Made by a program: the position numbers and the translations under genes. A stretch of 64,000 nucleotides of DNA, from the NCBI RefSeq assembly GCF_024648825.1, contig NZ_JANBBE010000004.1, forward strand, positions 372,001 through 436,000, given 5' to 3'. Positions 17,958-28,300 of the stretch are shown here, in pieces; the first letter of the stretch is position 1; every line of letters begins with the position of its first letter. The DNA comes from Lentzea californiensis. Its GTDB lineage: Bacteria; Actinomycetota; Actinomycetes; Mycobacteriales; Pseudonocardiaceae. The notes beneath the pieces are model-generated. The model did not search any database. It saw nothing but the letters and a program-made list of their open reading frames with translations, and had not been told where the DNA came from.

Positions 17958-18561
17958 CTGTTCCCCCTGTTTTGAGTGCTCCGTGCAGGAACAGCTCCAC
18001 GATGGCGGCGGGTTCGGCCTCGGTCTGGCCGAAGCCCGAGCCCATGCGGTTCGTGAAGACGGCGCCGAGCAGCATCCGCCCGGCGAGGTCGGGGCTGACG
18101 CGCAGCTCCGCGTCGCCGAACAGGCCGGCGACGGCGTCGGACAGCTGCTGCATGCCGATCGGCGGTCCCTTGTGCTTCTTGTGGTCCTCGTCGCGCGGCT
18201 GGTAGCCGGACTCCCGCAGCGCGCCGATGACACCCCACATGCGGTCGAGGTAGCCGCTGAACGTCGCCACTCCCGCGGTGAGCCGCTCCTCGAGCGGCAC
18301 GTCCGCCGGGATCGCTTCGAGGCGTGCGACTTCTTCGTCCGAGTGCAACGCGCGCTGGATGCACGCGTCGAGCAGCTCCGCCTTGTCCTTGAAGACGCGG
18401 AACACCGTGCCTTCCGCGATTCCGGCCGCGGCGGCGATCTGGCTGGTGGTGACGTTCGCGCCGGCTTTCACGACGAGCGGCAGCGTGGCCTGGACGATCG
18501 CTTCGCGGCGGTCTTCCGGGCTCATCGCGGGGGCGCGGCGGCGGCGTGGTTCCTCTGACAC
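17950..18561 (-). CDS. TetR-family repressor of the DrrAB-type exporter
   Basis: 203 residues, GTG start. The helix-turn-helix TTSQIAAAAGIAEGTVFRVFKDKAELLDA lies near residues 38-66; the remainder is the variable ligand-binding domain. A -10-like TACAGT ends 7 nt before the GTG, and a 20-bp perfect palindrome sits immediately upstream of it, so the repressor very likely controls its own three-gene operon. The inducer is probably the exported compound. Confidence 0.93.
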   Translation of the reverse strand: MSEEPRRRRAPAMSPEDRREAIVQATLPLVVKAGANVTTSQIAAAAGIAEGTVFRVFKDKAELLDACIQRALHSDEEVARLEAIPADVPLEERLTAGVATFSGYLDRMWGVIGALRESGYQPRDEDHKKHKGPPIGMQQLSDAVAGLFGDAELRVSPDLAGRMLLGAVFTNRMGSGFGQTEAEPAAIVELFLHGALKTGGTDV

Positions 18562-18573
18562 GTCCGCAACTGT

Positions 18574-18616
18574 ATGAGTGAGTACTCACTCATGTCAATG
18601 AGTGGGCGCTCACTCA
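18574..18616. promoter_or_regulatory. TetR operator pair
   Basis: ATGAGTGAGTACTCACTCAT (18574-18593) is a perfect 20-bp palindrome. A second copy, TGAGTGGGCGCTCACTCA (18599-18616), has one mismatch between arms. They share the TGAGTG/CACTCA half-sites and lie 5 bp apart, directly upstream of the tetR -10 (18569-18574), suggesting two cooperative repressor dimers. Confidence 0.85.
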
Positions 18617-18690
18617 CTCGTCTCGCTCCAGCGTCGCCCTAGCACGGATCCCCGACGATTCCGCGGTTCGAGGCCGTTCAAGATCTCGAC

Positions 18691-18717
18691 CTGTCCACAA
18701 CCCGCGAGTTGTCCACA
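18691..18717 (+). repeat. pair of DnaA-box-like direct repeats
   Basis: CTGTCCACA at 18691 and TTGTCCACA at 18709 lie 18 bp apart in the same orientation, upstream of ssb. TTGTCCACA is the consensus DnaA box of high-GC actinobacteria. Two sites alone do not make an origin; they could regulate ssb or titrate DnaA, or be chance. Confidence 0.35.
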
Positions 18718-18795
18718 GATCCGCCGCCACCCCACCCCGGCCACCCGCCTCCGGAGCAACCTGGTCCAGAACCCCGCGACCTGGAGGCGAGCCCG

Positions 18796-19137
18796 ATGTC
18801 CTGGAATTCCACCGTGATCACAGTTGTTGGCACTGTCGTCAGCGACATCACGTACAAGCACGGCGAGGACGGCAAGACGAACGCGTTCTTCCGCATCAAC
18901 TCGACCGAGCGCCGGTACAACACGGCACTCGGCGACTGGGAGGACGGGGAGACGCTGTGGATGGGTGTGTCGTGCTGGCGCAAGCTCGCCGACAGCGTGA
19001 AGACCACGCTGTCCAAGGGTGACCCCGTGATCGTCCAGGGCAAGCTGCGGATCCGTCACTACGAGAAGGACGACGTGAAGCGGCAGGCGTTCAGCCTCGA
19101 CGCGTTGCACGTCGGGCTGGACTTGAGCCGGGTGTAG
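18796..19137 (+). CDS. ssb: short single-stranded DNA-binding protein
   Basis: 113 residues. The OB-fold core is recognisable: STVITVVGTVVSDITYK, then FFRINSTERRYN, LWMGVSCWRKLADSV and GDPVIVQGKLRIRHYE. The protein ends soon after the fold and lacks the acidic C-terminal tail with which replicative SSB recruits partners, so it is a secondary SSB, perhaps for repair or sporulation-linked DNA handling. ATG 18796 has GGAGG 8 nt upstream; a longer proline-rich start at 18709 is less likely. Confidence 0.88.
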   Translation: MSWNSTVITVVGTVVSDITYKHGEDGKTNAFFRINSTERRYNTALGDWEDGETLWMGVSCWRKLADSVKTTLSKGDPVIVQGKLRIRHYEKDDVKRQAFSLDALHVGLDLSRV

Positions 19138-19468
19138 TCACTGGGCTCCGCCCCGCTCGTTGAACCGCGGGCCGCAGAAGATCCCGCCGAGGAACCCGTT
19201 CCGTTCTGAGCCGTTCGGGGCAACCCGGTCCCGGACTTCGGGAACACGCCCGAACCGGCGGCACCGCCGGAGAAGAATGCACGTACCGAGATCCACGAAG
19301 GAGGGAAGCTCGTAGATCGGAGCCGCCGAGGACCGATCGCCGAGAGTCGTTCACGTTCGAACGGAACGGGCTGGTCACCGAGTCGCGTGACCCTCGATCC
19401 GGACGTGCGCGCCTGCTTGTCGGCGACCGAGGTCAGGAGCCTCTGGGCACCGCTCTACGATCGCCGCC
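19138..19468. promoter_or_regulatory. ssb-ettA intergenic region with probable ettA promoter
   Basis: 331 bp with no convincing gene. A -10-like TACGAT at 19456-19461 ends 7 nt before the ettA ATG, so ettA is probably transcribed from its own start codon without a leader. A CCGGCGG/CGCCGG hairpin lies near 19256-19272. Nothing else was recognised. Confidence 0.4.
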
Positions 19469-21145
<1,677 letters not shown>

Positions 21146-21163
21146 GAGGGCAACGGCGACGTC

Positions 21164-24100
21164 GTGGCGGCGAGGGGCGAGACGCAGGCGAACGTCGAGG
21201 TGAGCACGCTGGTCGTGCCCGCCTGGATGCTGCGTTGGCGCGCACCCGAGCTCGCTCTGGTGCTGGGCGAGCGAGCGGTCGCGCTCGCCTCCACCCGCCG
21301 CGACGAAGCCGACCGCCTTCGTGCGGAGTCGCTGGTGGTCTTCGCGGGCAACCGCATGGGCCGCGGCGTCCGCATCGCCGACAGGGCGATCGACGCCCTG
21401 AAGGCGGCCGAGGCCGCCGGTGAGTACGAGACCGCGTGGCTGTTGCGGGTCGAGCTCGCGGCGTGCGCGAGGTCCGTGGGAGCCCCGCTGACGGGGTTCG
21501 CGGCGGTCACGCCGGTGCTCGAAGCGCCGGACGTGCCCGCGGAACTGCGGGCCTCCGCACTGGTGCAGGCCAGCGAATGCCTCGTCACGGTCGGCCGCGG
21601 TGACGAGCCCACCCAGGCTCTCGCCGAGGCGGACCAGCTCTACGTCGCCGACACGACGCTCGACGACGACACACGTCTGCTGCTGCGCGGCCTGATCCGC
21701 GCGGTGCAGGCCGCGCAGCACCGGCGGTGGGGCGATCTCGCCGCCGCCATCGGTGCCGCCCGTGAAGGCCTCGACCTGCTGAGCAGGTTCTCCGATCCGT
21801 GCGCGGACAGCGGCCAGACCGCCGGCCGGCTCACGCTGGAGCTGGTGCTCTCGCTGATGGACGCGAACCGCCTCCTCGACGCGAACGAGGTCGGCGCGCC
21901 GCTGCTCGACCGCCCGGTGCGTGCGCCGTCGGCGTCCGAGGTGGGGTGGTTGCGCCTGGCACTGGCCACGCGCGTGCACCTGCCCGCCGGCAGGGTCGCG
22001 CTGGCCAGGGAGATGCTGCGTGAGGCCGCGGCGAGCGCCGAACGCCACCAGCTCGACACGTTGCTGGCCGAAAGCCTGCTCGCGCTGGCCCACGTGCACG
22101 AGGTGTCCGGTGAACTGGCTGACGCGCTGACGAACCTGCGCTCCGCCCACGCCGCCGAACGCCGCCGTGCGCGCGCCGTCTACGCGGTGCGTGCCCGGCT
22201 CGCCGCCGAGTTCTCCGGCGTCCACCGCCAGCCCGCCGATCTGCACCAGCAGCTGGCGAGCGTGCTCCGTCCCGTCGAGGGCATGCAGGTGGTCACCGAC
22301 GGCGTGCTGTCCGCCGCATTGAAGCAACAACTCCGGCAGTGGCGCCCGGTCCAGGTCCGCAAGGGCGACGGGCTGAAGGTCAAGCGCGTCCGGCGCGCTG
22401 CCGAAGACATGACCGTGGAAGGTTTGTCCGCGGCCCGACAACACGCCGCCGACCGGTGGCGCATGGTCCAGCCGTTCGGCGAGCCCGATGACAAGACCCC
22501 GGAAGCCGTGGAACCGCCACCAGCACCCCTGCCGTCCTCCTCTCCGTCTTCGTCTTCCTCCTCCGACCGCACCGTCCCCGCCTCCGGCCTGATCGCGTCC
22601 GCGGGCGCGATGGTGAGCGGCCGCCGCCGTGCCGCCCGTGTGGCCGCCGGCGAGATCGACGACGACCGGCCGACCACCATCGCCGAAATCCCCATCACAC
22701 CACCACTTCCTGATCCCGAGCCGCCGCAGGAGCAGCCGCCGCTCACCGTCGAGCAGGAACGCAAGCGCAAGGTCGAGCAGCAGCTCATGGAGCTGCAGCG
22801 CGAGGCCCGCCGCCAGATCGAGGCGGAACGCGCGGCCCGCGCCGAACAGCGCGCCCAGGCCGAACGCGAGGCCCAGGCCGCCGAGGAAGCCGCTCGCCAG
22901 GAAGCGGCCCGCGAAGAGGCGTCGCGCCAGGAAGCCGCCAGGCAGGAAGCCGCGCGCCAGGCGGAAGCTGCTCGGCAGGAGGCCGTCCGCCAGGAGGCGG
23001 CGCGCCAGGAACAGGCCAGGCAGGAAGCCGCTCGCCAGGAAGCCGTGCGCCGGGAGGAAGCCCGCCGCGAGGCAGCGCGCCAGGAAGCGGTCCGTCGCGA
23101 CGTCGCCCGGCAGGAGGCGGCGCACCAGGAGGTCGCCCGCCAGGCCGTCGAACGCGAAGAGGCCGCCAAGGAAGCTGCCGCCCGCGAGGAAGCCGCTCGT
23201 GCGGAGGCCGCCGCGCGCGACGAGGCGTCCGGATCCCAGTCGGAGAGCGTGCTGGACATGCTCAAGGCCCAGGGCCTGCGAGCAGGCGGCCGCCGCCGCC
23301 GTGACGCCGAGCCCGAGGCCGGAACGCCGTCGTGGCGCGTGGAACCCCCGTCGGGCCTGCGCCAGGACAGCCCCGCCGAGGAACCGTCGCAGAACTACTT
23401 CGAGGACTCCGGCATCTCGACCCGCCCCGGCTACTACGGCGACGACCCGGCTTCCCCGGACAGCCCGGGCCGCTCGGGCCTCGCCGCGGCGTTCTCCCGT
23501 CCACCGGCGGCCCCGGACTTCGGTCCCCACGTCGACGCCCCGGCGTACCCGCTGCACACCCCGGCGGCGGGCTTCCCGGCCGCCGCCGACCCGGACGAGC
23601 GCAAGCTCCCGGACCTGGACTTCAGCGGTCTCGACTTCAGCGCCCCGAAGCCGAGGCCCGCCGCCTCCATCCCCGTCCCGCCCGCTCCGGCGGAGGTCCC
23701 GGACCAGGAGCCGGAACCCGAGCACGAGCCGCTCCCGCCCGTCCCGGACCCGATTCCGTCCGTGCCGGTCCCGGCCGAGATCCCGCCGGCCGCGGAACGG
23801 GACCTGCTGTCGGCGACGTTCCTGAGCTCGGCGGACGTGGACGACGACCCCTCGGACGTCCCCACGACCCCGGTGCGCGTGCAGTCGCAGCCGGAGCAGG
23901 CCCAGCCGGCGTCCGGTGTCCAGAGCAGCTTCGGCACGCAGACCACCTTCGGCAGCCAGTCCTTCGGCTCCGCGCCGGCGTTCGGCACCCCTTCGGCCTA
24001 CAGCACCGAACCGGCGGCTCTCGCCGAGCAGCAGGGCGAGCCGATCTCGCCCGACTCCGACGCGCCGACCGAGAAGCGTTTCCGCGCGGTCGGCGAGCCC

Positions 24101-24928
24101 GACCCGGCGGGCGACGCGCCGCGCACCACCTCGGCGAGCGAGCCCGCCGACCGGTCGGGCCGCCCCAGCAGCCGCCGCAGGCCGAGCGAGCTGAGCCTCG
24201 CCGACCTGCTGGCCGAAGCACTGGTCGCCTACGAAACGGGCCGTCGCACCGACGAGGAACTGCTCGAAGTCTCGGACCTGAGCACCTCGGACTGGTCGGC
24301 AACGCCACCGGGACCGGACGCGCCGGCGCCAGAGCAGCCTGTCGGCGCCCAGCAGGCCTCGGCGGAGGCCGCGCCGGACGCGGTGTTCGGTTCGAGCCGG
24401 CCGTTCTCTTCCCAGCAGGACTCGACGGCGGAGGCCGCACCTTCGCCGGACGCGGTGTTCGGCTCGGGCCGTCCGTTCGGTGCGCAGCAGGACCCGGTAG
24501 CGGATTCCGCGGCCACCTCGGGCGAAGTGTCCGGCGCGCACCGGCGGTTCGGGAATCAGCGGGATTCGGCGGCGGACATCCCGCCGAGTTCGGAGGCGTT
24601 GTTCCGGCCGAGCCCGTCTTTTGCCGCCCAGCAGGATTTGGAGGCGGCGGGTCAGCGGTTCCGGGCCGAGCAGGATTCGGCGGCGAAGACCCCGCCCAGT
24701 GGGGTCCCGCTGTTCGGGGCGGGCCAGGCCTTCGGTTCGCAGCGGTCCACAGCGGAGTCGCCGAGCCAGTTCCTCGCGAAGCCGGCACTGGAGTCCGTGC
24801 CGGAGTCCGCGCAGGAGAAAACCGGCCCGATCGCCGCGGTGCCGGCGGCGTCGGACAGCGAGACCACCGGCCCGATTCGTCCCTTCCGGGCGGACGGGCC
24901 TCCCGGCTGGACGCTGCCGGGGGCGTGA
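21164..24928 (+). CDS. large TPR-like / coiled-coil / FG-rich low-complexity protein
   Basis: 1254 residues, GTG start, 18 bp after ettA. Three regions can be seen. Residues 1 to about 430 are helical and TPR-like (VALASTRRDEADRLRAESLV; ESLLALAHVHEVSGELADAL). Residues about 528-690 form a long charged coiled coil built on degenerate EAARQ units. The rest is proline/acidic low complexity, with FG motifs (SFGTQTTFGSQSFG) and a run of six degenerate units of about 24 residues around FGSxRxFxxQQD. No signal peptide or membrane helix. No enzyme motif; a scaffold or condensate-forming role is inference. Confidence 0.85.
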   Translation: MAARGETQANVEVSTLVVPAWMLRWRAPELALVLGERAVALASTRRDEADRLRAESLVVFAGNRMGRGVRIADRAIDALKAAEAAGEYETAWLLRVELAACARSVGAPLTGFAAVTPVLEAPDVPAELRASALVQASECLVTVGRGDEPTQALAEADQLYVADTTLDDDTRLLLRGLIRAVQAAQHRRWGDLAAAIGAAREGLDLLSRFSDPCADSGQTAGRLTLELVLSLMDANRLLDANEVGAPLLDRPVRAPSASEVGWLRLALATRVHLPAGRVALAREMLREAAASAERHQLDTLLAESLLALAHVHEVSGELADALTNLRSAHAAERRRARAVYAVRARLAAEFSGVHRQPADLHQQLASVLRPVEGMQVVTDGVLSAALKQQLRQWRPVQVRKGDGLKVKRVRRAAEDMTVEGLSAARQHAADRWRMVQPFGEPDDKTPEAVEPPPAPLPSSSPSSSSSSDRTVPASGLIASAGAMVSGRRRAARVAAGEIDDDRPTTIAEIPITPPLPDPEPPQEQPPLTVEQERKRKVEQQLMELQREARRQIEAERAARAEQRAQAEREAQAAEEAARQEAAREEASRQEAARQEAARQAEAARQEAVRQEAARQEQARQEAARQEAVRREEARREAARQEAVRRDVARQEAAHQEVARQAVEREEAAKEAAAREEAARAEAAARDEASGSQSESVLDMLKAQGLRAGGRRRRDAEPEAGTPSWRVEPPSGLRQDSPAEEPSQNYFEDSGISTRPGYYGDDPASPDSPGRSGLAAAFSRPPAAPDFGPHVDAPAYPLHTPAAGFPAAADPDERKLPDLDFSGLDFSAPKPRPAASIPVPPAPAEVPDQEPEPEHEPLPPVPDPIPSVPVPAEIPPAAERDLLSATFLSSADVDDDPSDVPTTPVRVQSQPEQAQPASGVQSSFGTQTTFGSQSFGSAPAFGTPSAYSTEPAALAEQQGEPISPDSDAPTEKRFRAVGEPDPAGDAPRTTSASEPADRSGRPSSRRRPSELSLADLLAEALVAYETGRRTDEELLEVSDLSTSDWSATPPGPDAPAPEQPVGAQQASAEAAPDAVFGSSRPFSSQQDSTAEAAPSPDAVFGSGRPFGAQQDPVADSAATSGEVSGAHRRFGNQRDSAADIPPSSEALFRPSPSFAAQQDLEAAGQRFRAEQDSAAKTPPSGVPLFGAGQAFGSQRSTAESPSQFLAKPALESVPESAQEKTGPIAAVPAASDSETTGPIRPFRADGPPGWTLPGA

Positions 24929-25309
24929 GGGTGGTCAGCACCACACCTCAAGCCTTGCCCAACCCCACCTGCCCGGCGCTGGGAGAGAAGTCGCGGGAGC
25001 GGCTGCCCGGCGACCAGTGGTGGGCCGGCCGGTGAGGTGGTGCGGTCCGGCGGTGGTCACGATGCCGCTGGGCCCATGATCGGATGAAAGCTGTGGGTCG
25101 AACGGGTGTCGGGGCCGGTGCAGTCCGCCGGTGCCCGGTCGGGTCCACGGTGCGGAAAGCCTTGTCGCCACTGATGATGTGACTCGATTCAGCCCACGAT
25201 TCAGTGGTCCGTCAGTGCACCTCCCCTTGCCGGTGACGGCCGCCACCCCATCTAGGGTGTGGTCGGACCCGGCACACAGAGGTGCCGGATAGCGTGGAGT
25301 CGCCTGAAG
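24929..25309. other. gene-free stretch before NAD-glutamate dehydrogenase
   Basis: 381 bp. I see no gene. A TAGGGT box at 25253-25258 with TTGCCG at 25227 (20-bp spacing) is a weak promoter candidate for the dehydrogenase gene. No hairpin strong enough to call a terminator for the preceding gene was found. Confidence 0.35.
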
Positions 25310-28300
25310 ATGACCTCGACTGGAGCCCCGACCCGAACCGACGACGTCTCCGCGGCCCCCGCCGCGGGTGATGGGAGTCCAACGGCCAGTCCTGAGCAGG
25401 TCCGTGACGAGCTGATCGAACGGGCCGCCGCCAATGCCCCCGAACTCGCCGATCTGATCCGCCTCTTCTACCGGCACGTGCCCGCCGAGGAAGTCAACGA
25501 CGACGACCCGGTGGACCTGGTCGGAGCGGTGCGGTCGAACTACCAGCTCGCCGAGAGCCGCGTTCCCGGACGCGCCGCGGTGCGCATCCTGAACCCGACC
25601 CGCGGGAACGACGGGTGGCAGTGTCCCGTCACCGTGGTCCAGGTCGTCACCGACGACATGCCCTACCTCGTCGACTCGGTCGCGTCCGAGCTCACGCGGG
25701 GTGGCGTGCAGGTGCAGCGCGTCGTGCACCCGATCGTCGTGGTGCGGCGTGATCCGGTGACCGGCGAGCGCACCGAGGTGCTGCCGACCGCCGATCCGGC
25801 CGATCCGCCCGCCGACGCGCTGGCCGAGTCGTGGATGAACATCGAGGTCGACCTCATCACCGACCCCGATCGTGCCCGCGAGCTCGAGACGCGGCTGCTG
25901 TCGGTGCTGACCGACGTCCGCGAGGTCGTCGAGGACACCGATCGCATGGCCGCCACGGCGCTGCAGCTGGCCGAGCAGCTGGAGAAGGAGCCTTCCGAGG
26001 CCACCGAGGACGGCTCGAAGCTGCTCAGGTGGCTCGCGGACGGGCACTTCACGTTCATGGGCTACCGGCAATACGAGCTGGTGCACGAGGACGGCGAACC
26101 GGCGCTGCGGGCCGTGCTCGCGAGTGGCCTCGGCGTGCTGCGCCAGGACAGCCTCGCCGCGCGCAGCCTCACTGCCGGGCCGGACAACGGCGTGCAGGCG
26201 CTCAGCCCGGACCTGCTGGTGCTGACGCAGGCGAGCGCGCAGAGCAGCGTGCACCGCAGCGTCTACCCCTACTACGTGGGCGTGAAGACGTTCGACGCCG
26301 AGGGCAACGTCTCCGGCGAGCACCGCTTCCTGGGCATCTTCAGCACCACCGCGCTGCACGAGAACGTGCTCGACATCCCGGTGATCGAGCGCCGCGTGCG
26401 CGACGTGATCCACCGCGCCGGCTTCCCGCTGCAGTCGTACTCCGGCCAGCGGATGCTCGAGGTCATCCAGAACTACCCGCGCACCGAGCTGTTCTCGGTG
26501 GACGCCGAGACGCTCTACCAGGTGACGACGGGTGTCATCGCGCTCGCGGAACGCCGCCGGCTGCGGCTGTTCCTGCGCCGCGACCCGTTCGGCCGGTTCT
26601 TCTCGTGCCTCGTCTACCTGCCGCGCGACCGCTACACGACGACGAGCCGCCTCGCTATGCAGGAGGTGCTGCTCGCCGAGCTCGGCGGCCTGAACCTCGA
26701 GTACAGCGCGCGCATCGGCGAGTCCGCGCTGGCCCGCGTGCACTTCATGGTGCACACGGACCCCGCTCGCACGCTGGAGCCCGATGTCCACGCGATCCAG
26801 GCCAAGCTCGCCGAGGCCGTGCGCAGCTGGGACGACCGCATGGTCGAGGCCGTCGTCGGTGGCAACGGCGAGCTCGGTGCCGAGTCGGCCACGGAGCAGG
26901 GCCAGCGGTTCGCCACGGTCTTCCCCGAGGCCTACAAGGAGGACTTCTCCGCGGCCACGGGTCTCGAGGACTACCGGCGCATCGAGGCGCTCGTCGAGGG
27001 CGACCTCGACATGGTGTTCTACGTGCCCGAGAACGCCGAGGCGGGGGAGCGGCGCTTCAAGCTCTTCGTGACCGGCGAGGGCATCACCCTGTCCGACGTG
27101 CTGCCGATGCTGCAGCGCATGGGCGTCATCGTGGTCGACGAGCGGCCGTACGAGATCGCCCGCGAAGACGGCGTGCAGTGCTGGATCTACGACTTCGGCC
27201 TGCGCATCGACAAGGCCGCGCTCGCCCAGCTGTCCGAGGCGGACCTCGACCAGGTGCGCGTGCGGTTCCAGGACGCGTTCGCCGCCGTCTGGCGCGGTGA
27301 GGCCGAGGTCGACAGGTTCAACTCGCTGGTGCTGCAGGCCGGGCTCACCTGGCAGCAGGCCGCGATGCTGCGCGCGTACGCGAAGTACCTGCGGCAGGCG
27401 GGCACGCCGTACTCGCAGGACTACATCGAGGACGCCGTGCTCGGCCACACCAGCGTGGCCATCGCGCTGGTCGCGTTGTTCGAGGCCCGATTCGACCCGA
27501 GGCTCGACGACGCCACGCGCGCCGACCGCACCGAGACGATGGTCGTCGAGACCGGCAAGCTGATCGACGACGTCACGAGCCTCGACGCGGACCGCATCCT
27601 GCGCAACCTGCTCACGCTGATCAACGCCACGCTGCGGACGAACTACTTCTTCCGCGACGCGGACGGCAACGCGCGGCCGTACCTGTCGGTCAAGCTCGAC
27701 CCGCAGTCCATCCCGGACCTGCCGCAGCCGCGGCCGAAGTTCGAGATCTTCGTGTACTCGCCGCGGGTCGAGGGCGTGCACCTGCGCTTCGGCAGCGTCG
27801 CGCGCGGTGGTCTGCGCTGGTCCGACCGCCGCGAGGACTTCCGCACGGAGGTGCTCGGCCTGGTCAAGGCGCAGGCAGTGAAGAACGCGGTGATCGTGCC
27901 GGTCGGCGCGAAGGGCGGCTTCGTCGTCAAGAAGCCGATCGCCCCCACCGGCGACCCCGGCATCGACCGCGAGAACTTCATGTCCGAGGGCATCGCCTGC
28001 TACAAGATGTTCATCTCGGGCCTGCTCGACCTCACCGACAACCTGGTGAACAACGAGGTCGTGCCCGCGTCACAGGTCGTGCGCTACGACGCCGACGACA
28101 CGTACCTGGTCGTCGCCGCGGACAAGGGCACCGCGACGTTCTCCGACATCGCGAACGGCGTGAGCCAGAGCTACGGCTTCTGGCTGGGCGACGCGTTCGC
28201 CTCCGGTGGCTCCATCGGCTACGACCACAAGGCCATGGGCATCACGGCCAAGGGCGCGTGGGAGAGCGTGAAGCGCTCGTTCCGCGAGCTCGGCGTGGAC

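Noticed and set aside
18691..18717. Replication origin
   Set aside because: Only two DnaA-box-like sites, no AT-rich unwinding region, and no dnaA or dnaN nearby.
18709..18795. Longer SSB N-terminus
   Set aside because: It would add a Pro-rich segment with no OB-fold role; ATG 18796 has a strong ribosome site.
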